DNA from: Acidaminococcaceae bacterium | GTDB lineage: Bacteria > Bacillota > Negativicutes > Acidaminococcales > Acidaminococcaceae | Assembly (NCBI GenBank): GCA_017554485.1 | Contig: JAFZIG010000134.1 | Span: 1 to 61,764 of the forward strand | Direction: 5' to 3' | Length of the DNA: 61,764 bases | Part shown: piece by piece, positions 16,887 to 25,532 of the stretch | Numbering within the stretch: position 1 is the first letter of the stretch | How the letters are laid out: each line of letters starts with the position of its first letter | Notes under the pieces: generated by a model | What the model was told of the DNA's origin: nothing | Database searches by the model: none | What the model saw: the letters and a program-made list of their open reading frames with translations, nothing else | Program-made: the position numbers and the translations under genes

Positions 16887-18860
16887 ATGAAACATGCTTT
16901 TGGAAAGCAGATAACAATTGGTCTGATGGCTTCTTTGATAATTGCGGGTCCTGTATTTGCGGAGACTACTCCGACAGTATCAGAGTCTATCAGCAGGAAG
17001 AAGAAACCTGTCGCTACTACTCAGTCCCAGGAACCTGTACAGACACAGAAAAACGGAGCTGCGGGACCTGCCGTTTCCGGTGTGAACCGCTTAAATCTTC
17101 CGCCTATGCAAAGGCCCGCCCCGGCCCAGGATCTCAATGCACAGGAAGAAGGTCAGGAAAACCTGGCTCCTTATCTTGATAAAACCCTGACAAAAATCAG
17201 TATTGAAGGCAATGAAGAAATACCGGCAGAGGATATTTTAAAGCTTACTTTCAGTAAACCGGGGCTGCCTCTGACAGAAGAAGGAATTACCAGAGATTTG
17301 CAGGCTATTTACGGCATGGGCTGGTTTTATGATCTCTACCCGTCTTTCCAGCTGGTTCCGGAAGGGGTACAGGTAACCTATCATGTTCATGAAAATCCAA
17401 AATTTGATCATCTGGAAGTATCAGGGAATACCAAAGTTTCTACAGAAAAGATACGCGAGATAGTAAATCTGCCGAAGGGTAAGATTGTTAATATCAGGGA
17501 ATCTACCCGGAAACTGAATTTTGTGGAAGAGCAGTATAAGAGAGATGGCTATATCCTGGCCCGTATTACGGATGTCCGCTTTTTGCCTGACGGGGTTTTG
17601 GCTGTAGAAATCAACGAAGGCATTGTGGAAGATTTTAAAGTCAAAGGTAATGTCAAGACAAAAGATAAAGTAATTTTAAGGGAAATCCGCCTGAAAAAGG
17701 GAGAACCTTTTAATTCGGCACTGGCCCGCCGTTCTATGAACCGTATCCAGAATCTGGGCTTTTTTGAAGACGTCAATATGAAACTGAATCCCGGCCGTCA
17801 GCCTAATGCTGTAGAAATGGAAGTCAATGTTGTTGAGATGAATACCGGGACTTTCGGTATTGGCGCAGGTTACAGTGATGCAGATGGTTTTGTCGGCATG
17901 ATTTCTGTTGGTGATAAGAATTTGCGGGGTACCGGTGACAGTATTATGCTTCGCTGGGAATTTGGCGGTGAGGATAACAGAAACTACGAGCTTACGTATC
18001 GGAAACCCTGGCTGGATAAAAAGGAAACTTCCCTGGGGATCACCCTGTATGACTTAACCAATGAATATGCGGACTATGATCGCAACGGGGATGAAATTGC
18101 CCGTTATGACAAGAGGCGTGTAGGGCAGGAATTAACCCTTGGCCGTCCCCAGGGTGAGTTTGTGCGGCATTTTATTACCCTGAAGCACCGGGATGACAAA
18201 TATGTTGAGGCAATTGACGGATATACAGCGCAGTACTATGAAGATCCCTGGGGCCACAATTATTATAAAATGATGTACGGTAAAGATACGACCGCTGCCG
18301 AACGTCGGGCAGAGAATTTCGGTTCCACAAACAGCATTTCCTATTCCCGTGTCTATGACTCCCGGGATAACATCTATGATGCCCATGCCGGCAAACGGAA
18401 TTCCTATACCTTTGAATGGGCCGGTCTGGGCGGCGACTTCAAGTTCGAAAAGATCAGCGTAGATTACCGTTACTACATACCGCTGCGGAGAGAACGGGTG
18501 CTGGCCTTCAATCTGGCAGCCGGGTATGCCTGGGGTGATATGCCTTTATCCCAGCGTTTTACAGTAGGCGGTGCGGACACGCTGCGCGGTTACAAGGATG
18601 ACCAGTTCAGAGGTAACAGTATGCTGCGGGGTACGGCGGAGTATCGCTTCCCGATCCGAAAAAAGGTGCAGGGCGTAGTATTCTATGATATTGGTTATGC
18701 CTGGGATAAGCGGGATCAGAAGGACTTTGACCTCAGCCTAATGGAGTCCAGTTACGGCATCGGCCTGCGAATTAATTCACCGTTAGGGCCCATCAAGCTT
18801 GATTGGGGCAAAGGAAAGCAGCGCAGCCGTTTCCACTTCAGCTTTGGCGGACAGTTCTGA
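16887..18860 (+). CDS. bamA: Outer-membrane protein assembly factor BamA
   Basis: Omp85 barrel that inserts outer-membrane proteins. A signal peptide (about residues 1-25) and a Pro/Gln-rich linker precede three recognisable POTRA domains (about 92-165, 167-243 and 245-320) instead of the five in E. coli. The 16-strand barrel (about 325-657) carries the TLRGYKDDQF version of the VRGF/Y lid-lock motif and ends in Phe (FSFGGQF), the usual Omp signal. GGGAGG is 12 bases before the ATG, a long spacing. The next gene starts five bases after the stop. No BamD-like gene is in the window. Confidence 0.95.
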   Translation: MKHAFGKQITIGLMASLIIAGPVFAETTPTVSESISRKKKPVATTQSQEPVQTQKNGAAGPAVSGVNRLNLPPMQRPAPAQDLNAQEEGQENLAPYLDKTLTKISIEGNEEIPAEDILKLTFSKPGLPLTEEGITRDLQAIYGMGWFYDLYPSFQLVPEGVQVTYHVHENPKFDHLEVSGNTKVSTEKIREIVNLPKGKIVNIRESTRKLNFVEEQYKRDGYILARITDVRFLPDGVLAVEINEGIVEDFKVKGNVKTKDKVILREIRLKKGEPFNSALARRSMNRIQNLGFFEDVNMKLNPGRQPNAVEMEVNVVEMNTGTFGIGAGYSDADGFVGMISVGDKNLRGTGDSIMLRWEFGGEDNRNYELTYRKPWLDKKETSLGITLYDLTNEYADYDRNGDEIARYDKRRVGQELTLGRPQGEFVRHFITLKHRDDKYVEAIDGYTAQYYEDPWGHNYYKMMYGKDTTAAERRAENFGSTNSISYSRVYDSRDNIYDAHAGKRNSYTFEWAGLGGDFKFEKISVDYRYYIPLRRERVLAFNLAAGYAWGDMPLSQRFTVGGADTLRGYKDDQFRGNSMLRGTAEYRFPIRKKVQGVVFYDIGYAWDKRDQKDFDLSLMESSYGIGLRINSPLGPIKLDWGKGKQRSRFHFSFGGQF

Positions 18861-18865
18861 TTATC

Positions 18866-20143
18866 ATGTTTAAAAAAGCAGGTTTGTTGCTGGCATGTCT
18901 GCTGTGGATGGAAGCGGTCCTGGCGGCGCCGGTAACAATGGTGAATGTTAGTATCCGCGATGAGGCCGGTACAACCAGTCCTATCCTGCTCCGCAAGATG
19001 GAAGACAGTATGCAGGTAGTAGCTGCCCAATTGTTTAACGGCAGGGACTCGGATTTTATAGCGGCTGACAGATCGGACTATGAGCGTCTTCTGTCGGAAA
19101 TTTCCGACCGCGTCATTACCGGGTACCAGACGAACCGGGTTGTTCTTTCTACAGTAAAGGGGCAGGACGGGACAACTGTAAACCTGGCTTTTACCGTTGC
19201 GCCCTGGGCCCAGACGGTACAAAGGGTTGATGTGGACATACAGTTTTCCGGTATCAGTCCGTTTGCCGCTGCCGTATTGCAGGAAAAAATACCCGTATTG
19301 CGGGAACAGCTTCAGAAAACACTGCAGGGTGCTTCATTGGATGCTGCTGACTGGGCGGGCGGTATTTTGCGTGGCCAGGTGAAAAGCTGCGTGGAAGCAG
19401 TTTTGCCTGATTTTAAGGCGGCGGTGGACCTGACGACCCGGGATGACACGGCGGTCGTGCAGGTGATCATCTACCCGGTGGGGGAACTGGTGCGTACTGT
19501 CCAGTACAGTATGGTATCCAAATCCATACCTAACATATTGCTGATGAAGCTGAAATATAAATACGCGGACAAGGCCAAATCCCTGCAGGGACTGCCTGTT
19601 TCTTACATAGAAGCGGATCAGAAGATACTGGCTGACAGGCTGTTGCAAGATCTTTCTGAAGAGCCTCAGGTGGCAAGGCATCATCTGACGCCGCAGGTTG
19701 AAATCCGGCCCGGGGCGGAAACACAGCTGGATATTTCGCTGGAATCCCGTGCATATAAAATCTGGTTTGAAGGATATGGCGATGTGGGGCGCAAGGAACA
19801 CAATCTGTCCGGTCGTGCTCATTTTGGCAAATTTATTTCCCGCAGGGATGAATTTTTCGGTGAAGTTGGCCTGGACCTGAAAGATGTAAGATGGGATTTC
19901 AGTGCCGGTTATGCATACCACTGGGGAAAAACTACGCTGTCTTATATGCGCCGTATTCCGGCAGACGCGAACGTATATCGCCTGGAATATGACTTTACAC
20001 CAAAATGGCGTTTTCGTTATGAACACTTTGGCGATACGAAGGAAAACGAATATGCACTCCGATACCGTATTCATGAATTCTTAAGCGGGGAATATGTATA
20101 CTCCACAAATAAGTCCTATTTCCGGATTGTAGGCAACCTGTAA
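18866..20143 (+). CDS. Uncharacterised probable outer-membrane protein next to BamA
   Basis: I do not recognise the family. The ATG at 18866 gives a clear signal peptide (residues 1-21, ending VLAAP); longer starts lie inside bamA. Residues 22-300 are a mixed alpha/beta periplasmic part. The last 120 residues alternate hydrophobic and polar positions with many aromatic residues, like beta-strands of an outer-membrane barrel or a transmembrane sheet. Five bases separate it from bamA, so the two are cotranscribed and probably work together. A BAM accessory or a partner of TamB are the obvious possibilities. Confidence 0.7.
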   Translation: MFKKAGLLLACLLWMEAVLAAPVTMVNVSIRDEAGTTSPILLRKMEDSMQVVAAQLFNGRDSDFIAADRSDYERLLSEISDRVITGYQTNRVVLSTVKGQDGTTVNLAFTVAPWAQTVQRVDVDIQFSGISPFAAAVLQEKIPVLREQLQKTLQGASLDAADWAGGILRGQVKSCVEAVLPDFKAAVDLTTRDDTAVVQVIIYPVGELVRTVQYSMVSKSIPNILLMKLKYKYADKAKSLQGLPVSYIEADQKILADRLLQDLSEEPQVARHHLTPQVEIRPGAETQLDISLESRAYKIWFEGYGDVGRKEHNLSGRAHFGKFISRRDEFFGEVGLDLKDVRWDFSAGYAYHWGKTTLSYMRRIPADANVYRLEYDFTPKWRFRYEHFGDTKENEYALRYRIHEFLSGEYVYSTNKSYFRIVGNL

Positions 20144-20170
20144 AAAAATCTTGAAATATCCGGTGAAATG

Positions 20171-20199
20171 TTGAAAGTACCGGCATGGGCTGGTATAAT
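20171..20199 (+). promoter_or_regulatory. Strong promoter of the first Skp/OmpH gene
   Basis: TTGAAA (20171-20176), 17-base spacer, TATAAT (20194-20199), with TGG just before the -10 (extended -10 form). It rules out translation starts upstream of 20200 for the next gene. Confidence 0.75.
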
Positions 20200-20242
20200 A
20201 TACACGCAAAACTATTTTTTAAGAAAGCAGGTAAGTTTAATT

Positions 20243-20734
20243 ATGATGGAAAAATTGCGTAATCCAAAAAATGTAAAAACGATTTCTTTGATTGTGGCGG
20301 CAATCTTTGTCATCGGTTGCTTCACGCTGGCTATGAGTGCCGGCGGGTTTGGCAGCAGCATAGCTTCTGCCGCTGCCAGCGAATCAGCTATCGGCGTAGT
20401 AGATTATCAGATTCTGGTTTCCCAGTCCCCCAAGTTAGATCAGATTCGTTCTGATATGCAACGGACGATTGCTGAAACCCGCAGGGAATTTGATAATAAC
20501 AGCAAGAACATGAACGATGAAGAAAAAGAACGCTATTACAAACAGATGCAGGAACGTCTTGTCACTAAGGAAAAAGATTTAATGGAGCCGCTTCTGAAGG
20601 AAATCAATGATACGATAAAAAAGATCGCGGACAAAAAAGGTCTGAAGGTTGTAGTGGACAAGTCTACCGTAGTGTATGGCGGGACGGACATTACCGATGA
20701 AGTGGCCAAAGCACTGCAGAATCCGAAGAAATGA
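20243..20734 (+). CDS. OmpH/Skp-family periplasmic chaperone
   Basis: A 163-residue member of the OmpH/Skp family, trimeric chaperones that hold unfolded outer-membrane proteins in the periplasm. An N-terminal hydrophobic segment (about 13-35) acts as signal or anchor. The GVVDYQILVSQSPK start of the Skp core follows, then a long coiled coil (about 65-125) and the closing LKVVVDKSTVVYGG...DITDEV part. I start at ATG 20243 because the longer frame begins inside the promoter. First of three such genes in tandem after bamA, with its own hairpin terminator. Confidence 0.88.
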   Translation: MMEKLRNPKNVKTISLIVAAIFVIGCFTLAMSAGGFGSSIASAAASESAIGVVDYQILVSQSPKLDQIRSDMQRTIAETRREFDNNSKNMNDEEKERYYKQMQERLVTKEKDLMEPLLKEINDTIKKIADKKGLKVVVDKSTVVYGGTDITDEVAKALQNPKK

Positions 20735-20745
20735 TAACGCATGAG

Positions 20746-20772
20746 ATGAGGCTCTGCAGGAGCCTCATTTTC
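20746..20772 (+). terminator. Hairpin terminator or attenuator between Skp-like genes
   Basis: ATGAGGCTC (20746-20754) pairs with GAGCCTCAT (20760-20768), followed by a short T run (TTTTCC). The weak T run may allow partial read-through into the next gene. Confidence 0.6.
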
Positions 20773-20793
20773 CATTGCTGAAGGAGGAACGTG

Positions 20794-21759
20794 ATGCGCT
20801 GGCTTTTGATTATTTTCACGGGTCTGGCGCTGATGCTTTCTGCCTGCGGCAAAATCGGAAGCGGGGAAAGAATTGCGGTTGTGAACTGGGAAAGGGTCTT
20901 ACAGGAGCATCCGCAGCATGCCCGTTTACAAAAACTGAAGGATGAGTATAACCGGCTTCTGGACAAGCGCAGGGAACAGGAAATCATCGGTAAAACCAGG
21001 ATGAGCAGCCTGGCGCAATTATATCAGCTGAAGCGGAACAGCAAACAGAATTATCTGTCAGCGGAATTTTTAACCCGTATGACAGAAAAGCAGGCGGCAG
21101 AACAGAAAAAACTGAAAGAACTGAGCAGGCAGTTTGCAGACCAGGCAGACAAGGAACTGGCTGAAGAAGAAAAGAAAATGAATGAGTATTACCGTTTGCA
21201 GATATTTAACCTGCGCTTAAAGCTGGATACGGTCCGTATGATGCCGGAAGAACGGAAAAAGCTGGACGCGAAACTGAAAGCGGTAAAAGCAGCCAGAGAC
21301 CATGATCAGATGTTGCTGATGCAGCATAAGATCGGCTTGGTAAACCACTGGATGGAACCCCATGTAAATGCTATGCGGCAGCGGCTTGATGCCTATGCCC
21401 GCCAGCTGCAGGGACAGATGATGGCTGACATGGCAAAAGGCGAGGAAAAAGACAGTTCGTTGCTGCAAAAAGCTCCGGCAGCGTTGAAAGAGCTGCTGGG
21501 TACAGTGGATCAGGAGCTGGATAAACGGCAGCAGGGCATTGAAACGCTGGAAACTTCAATGAAAAAAGAAATGGAAAGCGTAGTTTTAAAACTCGCTAAA
21601 GAGCGGGGTTATTCTATCGTTTTTCATAAGTACCGTACCAATGTTTCCGCTGACGATATAACCGGGGACGTAATTTCCGGCTTAAAGAAACTGGAAACCC
21701 GCACAAAAGCAGCGGAAGCGTTAAATAAAAAGGTTTCTGGCAGCTCTGCGGGACAGTAA
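20794..21759 (+). CDS. Lipoprotein with OmpH-like coiled coil
   Basis: The signal ends in a lipobox (LMLSAC, Cys at residue 18), so the protein is lipid-anchored. The Skp-like opening VVNWERVLQEHPQ is followed by more than 200 residues of charged coiled coil. The C-terminus (SIVFHKYRTNVSADDITGDVI) again resembles the Skp family. At 321 residues it is about twice the usual Skp length. GGAGG lies six bases before the ATG at 20794; the in-frame GTG directly upstream is less likely. It is probably a membrane-tethered holdase working with BamA. Confidence 0.78.
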   Translation: MRWLLIIFTGLALMLSACGKIGSGERIAVVNWERVLQEHPQHARLQKLKDEYNRLLDKRREQEIIGKTRMSSLAQLYQLKRNSKQNYLSAEFLTRMTEKQAAEQKKLKELSRQFADQADKELAEEEKKMNEYYRLQIFNLRLKLDTVRMMPEERKKLDAKLKAVKAARDHDQMLLMQHKIGLVNHWMEPHVNAMRQRLDAYARQLQGQMMADMAKGEEKDSSLLQKAPAALKELLGTVDQELDKRQQGIETLETSMKKEMESVVLKLAKERGYSIVFHKYRTNVSADDITGDVISGLKKLETRTKAAEALNKKVSGSSAGQ

Positions 21760-21810
21760 AATAATAATTGTAATAAATAATTTATAATTCAGGAAGGACG
21801 ATGGAAGACG

Positions 21811-22218
21811 ATGAAAAAAGTATTGGCATGTCTTATGATTGCCTGCGCATTGCTGGCATTTGGCTGCAGCGGGCGTAATGCGGCCTTTGGTGTGGTGGAC
21901 ATCAAAAAAGTTGAGGCAGAGGCGCCGGCAGTAAAGACAATCAAGGAAGACCTGCAGAAGAAAGCAAAAGAACTGCAGGAACAGATGAAGAAAGAAACTG
22001 AAGGAAAATCACAGGCAGAAGCAGAAACAATTATAAACGATAAAAGAGCACAGATGCAGGTAGCTTCGTCCGAAGCGCAGAACAAACTGAAAGCGAGTCT
22101 AGAAACCGCGTTGGCAGAGATTTCGAAAGAGAAAAACCTCAGTGCCGTCCTGATTAAGGATGCCGTTCCTTCCGGCGGGGTAGATGTGACCGAAGAAGTA
22201 ATCAAAAAGATGAAATGA
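21811..22218 (+). CDS. Small OmpH/Skp-like lipoprotein
   Basis: A 135-residue protein with a lipoprotein signal (lipobox AFGC, Cys at about 19). It keeps a short Skp core: FGVVDIKKVEAEAP, a coiled coil (about 45-105), then LSAVLIKDAVPSGG and VDVTEEVIKKMK. The closing pattern matches the two upstream paralogues, so the three probably arose by duplication. A terminator follows at 22290. Confidence 0.8.
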   Translation: MKKVLACLMIACALLAFGCSGRNAAFGVVDIKKVEAEAPAVKTIKEDLQKKAKELQEQMKKETEGKSQAEAETIINDKRAQMQVASSEAQNKLKASLETALAEISKEKNLSAVLIKDAVPSGGVDVTEEVIKKMK

Positions 22219-22289
22219 TTCGGAAACGCATTAGTTTGGAATCTCTCCTGCATAAATACTCAGAAAACAGCATTTTTTGTATCACCCAT

Positions 22290-22320
22290 AGCGGGCGGAG
22301 TTTCGTCCGTCCGCTTTTTT
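22290..22320 (+). terminator. Rho-independent terminator closing the BamA-Skp block
   Basis: AGCGGGCGGA (22290-22299) pairs with TCCGTCCGCT (22306-22315) with one G-U pair, and six T follow. Confidence 0.85.
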
Positions 22321-22387
22321 CTTGGTTCAAAACCGATTGAATACGGGTTGAAGCGAAAACGATAAGGCGAACAGCAGAAGGGTTGCG

Positions 22388-23419
22388 ATGACAATGGAAA
22401 AGACGTTACAGGAATTGGCTGCTTTCCTGCACGGCACGCTGGAAAATGATGATCCTGCGTTACGTATTACCGGTGTAAACGGTTTGGCAGAAGCCGGACC
22501 GACAGATATTTCATTTGCTATACCTCCATATGTTGAATTCTGCCATAAGAGCCATGCCGGCGCTATGATACTGGCTCCTGAGGACAGGAAACTGGAACGT
22601 CCCGTCATCAGGGTAAGCAACCCGAAACAGGCTTTCGCAGAACTGCTGGAACTGTTCCGGCCTCAGGAAGAGGTAGAACGTATTATCAGTCCACTGGCCA
22701 GTGTAGCGGAAGATGCCAAAATCGGCGCGAACGTGGCGGTCCAGCCCTTTGCGGTAGTGGAAGCCGGGGCGGAGATCGGGGATAATACGGTGATTTACTC
22801 CCATGCCTATATCGGCCGCCATGTAAAGATGGGAAAGGATTGTGTCGTTTACCCTAATGTTACGGTGCGGGAAAACTGTGTCATCGGGAACCGGAATATA
22901 CTGCAGTCAGGCTGCATCATCGGCGGTGACGGTTTTGGTTTTGTTACCAATAACGGCAAACATAACAAAGTACAGCAGACAGGTAATGTAGTGCTTGGCG
23001 ATGATGTAGAAGTCGGGTGCAATACGTGTATCGACAGGGCTACTATAGGGAGCACTGTTGTTGGTAACGGCACTAAACTGGATAACCTGGTACACCTGGG
23101 ACATAACGATGTGGTAGGGGAAAACAACCTGTTCGTGGCTATGGTGGGAATACCCGGCAGCGTGACCATCGGCAACAACAATACCTTTGGCGGTCAGGCT
23201 GCTACCGTCGGCCATATTACCATCGGCAGCAATAACACGATGGCAGCCCGCTGCGGCGTCATTAGCAATGTGGGAGATAACCAGATACTGGCCGGTTTCC
23301 CGCATATGTCCCATGTGGAATGGCTGCGCCAGCAATCTAGGCTGCGCAAGATCAATGAACTGATGAAAACCGTCAAAGTGCTGGAAAAAGAAATTGCGGA
23401 ACTGAAAAAGGAACAATAA
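22388..23419 (+). CDS. lpxD: UDP-3-O-acylglucosamine N-acyltransferase LpxD
   Basis: Third enzyme of lipid A synthesis; it adds a hydroxyacyl chain from acyl-ACP to the 2-amino group. An N-terminal uridine-binding domain (about residues 1-100) is followed by the left-handed beta-helix of hexapeptide repeats (about 105-300). The catalytic-His region HLGHNDVVGENN and the GIPGSVTIGNN motif are present. A short C-terminal helix completes the 343 residues. It begins the lipid A gene run. Confidence 0.95.
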   Translation: MTMEKTLQELAAFLHGTLENDDPALRITGVNGLAEAGPTDISFAIPPYVEFCHKSHAGAMILAPEDRKLERPVIRVSNPKQAFAELLELFRPQEEVERIISPLASVAEDAKIGANVAVQPFAVVEAGAEIGDNTVIYSHAYIGRHVKMGKDCVVYPNVTVRENCVIGNRNILQSGCIIGGDGFGFVTNNGKHNKVQQTGNVVLGDDVEVGCNTCIDRATIGSTVVGNGTKLDNLVHLGHNDVVGENNLFVAMVGIPGSVTIGNNNTFGGQAATVGHITIGSNNTMAARCGVISNVGDNQILAGFPHMSHVEWLRQQSRLRKINELMKTVKVLEKEIAELKKEQ

Positions 23420-23461
23420 GGTAACACGGATTAATCAGTGGATCCCTGATCTGGAGAATAT

Positions 23462-24352
23462 ATGCTTGCTTATTATGTAATGAAGCTGATCAGTAAGGTT
23501 TTTTGTCTGCTTCCCTTGAGTGTAGGGATGTTCTTTGGCAATGGCCTGGGCAGGCTGGCGTTGATAATTGTTCCGGAATGGCGCATGCGAATGGCGGCAG
23601 CCAATGTGGAGGAATGCCTGCATGTTCCGCCGGAAGAAGCAAAGGCAATCGCAGAGCAAAGCGTGACCAAGCTTGGCCGTATGATTATTGAAGTACTGCG
23701 CTTCCCTCTGTTAAATCCGGAAAACATTGACGACTTGGTGAAAACGGAAGGCCTGGAGTATTTGGAAGAAGCTTACGCCAAAGGAAAAGGCGCTCTGATG
23801 TGTACAGGCCATTTCGGCAACTGGGAACTGCTGGGGGCCGATGTGGCTCTGCACGGTTATCCTATGCTGAGTATTGCCAGAAAACAGGATAACGAGGCTA
23901 TGGACCGGTTCATCAACGAATATCGGGAGCTTGTAGGACAGAAAGTTGCTTTCAACCGGGGCAAAGAAGGAGTGCTGGCTATGGGCCGGTACCTGAAAGA
24001 AAAACACCTGCTGGGGATTCTGTATGATCAGGATAGAAGTGATACCGGCGTAAAGACTTGCCTGTTTGGTAAAGAAGTAAACACACCGAGCGGCCCCGCC
24101 GTATTCAGCCGGACCTTTGGCTGTCCGATCCTGCCGATCTTCATGCACTGCGATGCGGATGGCAACTGCCGGGCGAAAATCTATCCGCCGATGTATACGG
24201 AAAGGACAAAGGACAAGGAGAGAGATATCTGTCAGATGACGGACAAGCTGATGGCGGTTCTGGAACAGGAAATACGAAGCGATCCGCCAATGTGGTTCTG
24301 GGTGCATGACCGGTGGAAAGATGGAAAGGAACGGTTTAAACCAAAAAAATAG
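23462..24352 (+). CDS. lpxL: Lipid A late acyltransferase (LpxL/HtrB family), copy 1
   Basis: Membrane-anchored acyltransferase that adds secondary acyl chains to Kdo-lipid A precursors. One N-terminal membrane segment is followed by the catalytic HX4E motif (GHFGNWELLG, about residue 118), the RKQDN segment and the LYDQDR...GPAVFSR region typical of LpxL/LpxM. At 296 residues it is close to E. coli LpxL (306). A second homologue sits at 39217, so two late acyl transfers can be encoded; which position each fills cannot be told from sequence. Confidence 0.9.
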   Translation: MLAYYVMKLISKVFCLLPLSVGMFFGNGLGRLALIIVPEWRMRMAAANVEECLHVPPEEAKAIAEQSVTKLGRMIIEVLRFPLLNPENIDDLVKTEGLEYLEEAYAKGKGALMCTGHFGNWELLGADVALHGYPMLSIARKQDNEAMDRFINEYRELVGQKVAFNRGKEGVLAMGRYLKEKHLLGILYDQDRSDTGVKTCLFGKEVNTPSGPAVFSRTFGCPILPIFMHCDADGNCRAKIYPPMYTERTKDKERDICQMTDKLMAVLEQEIRSDPPMWFWVHDRWKDGKERFKPKK

Positions 24353-24464
24353 GTTGTTAAGATTCCTGTATACCGTAGAAAGTAACAGAAGTTGACGATA
24401 TAAAACACATCAGGTAAAAATGGAATGCGCGATTTGCTTTTTTAACACCTAAACCATAGTTTTA

Positions 24465-24473
24465 TGTTATAAT
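24465..24473 (+). promoter_or_regulatory. Extended -10 promoter before the gnnA-like gene
   Basis: TGTTATAAT (TGN plus TATAAT) about 43 bases before the TTG start. A TTAACA (24442-24447) lies 20 bases upstream, which is too far to be convincing as a -35. Confidence 0.5.
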
Positions 24474-24515
24474 TATTAACGACAGTAAACCGGATCAGGA
24501 AAGGTGGTACAGTAA

Positions 24516-25496
24516 TTGCATCCTTTGAAAATTGGCGTTATCGGAACAGGCCATATGGGGCAGAACCATGTGAGAAATTTAGCTGCGGAAAAAAAGTTTG
24601 ATTTAGTTGGTATATATGACATTAATATTTCACAGGCTAAGCTAATAGCGGAAAAATACGGGACCGCGGTTTTTGATGATATTGACAAATTATTAGATTC
24701 GGTGGAGGCTGTAGTGATTGCTGTTCCTTCATCCTTACATAAAGAAGTAGCATTAAAAGCGGCGGCTCATGGTGTCCATGCTTTGGTGGAAAAACCGCTT
24801 GCTACTAATCTCGCAGACGCAGAGGCAATAGCAAAAGGTTTTTCGAGAAGAAACTTGAAATTATCAGTAGGACATATAGAGCGTTTTAATCCGGTCTTTA
24901 TGGAGCTTCAAAAATTAGTTCAGGGAAAAAAGATATTTTATATTGAAGCTTGCAGATACAGTCCGTTTAGCGGCAGCGGGCGTATTACTGATACAAGTGT
25001 TGTGGAAGATTTAATGATTCATGACATAGATTTGGTATGTTCCTTAATGAACGGTCACCCTGTAACGTCCATACATGGCAGGGGAGAAACAGTAATTTCC
25101 GGACAGACAGACTTTGCGACCTGTCTTCTGGATTGGGGAGGACAGGCTCATGCGATTATCAATGCCAGCCGCATCTCACAAAATAAAGAAAGAGTAATTA
25201 AGGTACATACGCCGGACTGTTACTTTGAAGCTGATCTTCTGAATAAAACCCTTAGCATAGCCAAGAGTACAAATATTACTATAGATATAACGAAAGATAC
25301 TTTTTATAAACAGGACAGTGTGATTCAAAAGGTTTATATTCCCATTGAAGAACCTTTAAAAGCAGAACTCCTATCCTTTTATGATGCTGTTATTAGTGAC
25401 ACGCCTATAGTAGTAACGGGAACAATGGGGATAGAAGCAATAAAAATATGTCAGGTTATTGCTGAAAGAGCCAAAAAGAATCAATGGACAGAATAG
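24516..25496 (+). CDS. gnnA: Gfo/Idh/MocA oxidoreductase, probable UDP-GlcNAc 3-dehydrogenase (GnnA-like)
   Basis: NAD-dependent sugar-nucleotide dehydrogenase. The Rossmann motif VIGTGHMGQNHVRN is at the N-terminus, the catalytic-Lys motif VEKPLA near residue 93 and the MIHDIDLV histidine motif near 170. In Acidithiobacillus, GnnA oxidises UDP-GlcNAc at C3 and GnnB then aminates it, giving lipid A with N-linked acyl chains; those genes also lie among lpx genes. The location between lpxL and lpxC supports this role. An NDP-sugar dehydrogenase for surface glycans is the alternative. The start is TTG with AAAGGTGG upstream. The gene is more AT-rich than its neighbours (18 G+C in 24601-24660). 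Confidence 0.75.
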   Translation: MHPLKIGVIGTGHMGQNHVRNLAAEKKFDLVGIYDINISQAKLIAEKYGTAVFDDIDKLLDSVEAVVIAVPSSLHKEVALKAAAHGVHALVEKPLATNLADAEAIAKGFSRRNLKLSVGHIERFNPVFMELQKLVQGKKIFYIEACRYSPFSGSGRITDTSVVEDLMIHDIDLVCSLMNGHPVTSIHGRGETVISGQTDFATCLLDWGGQAHAIINASRISQNKERVIKVHTPDCYFEADLLNKTLSIAKSTNITIDITKDTFYKQDSVIQKVYIPIEEPLKAELLSFYDAVISDTPIVVTGTMGIEAIKICQVIAERAKKNQWTE

Positions 25497-25532
25497 CAAT
25501 AAAATGGAATTTATTAAGGGGGGCAAACACAG

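Noticed and set aside
20168-20242. Longer start for the first Skp-like gene
   Set aside because: The added codons cover the TTGAAA-17-TATAAT promoter.
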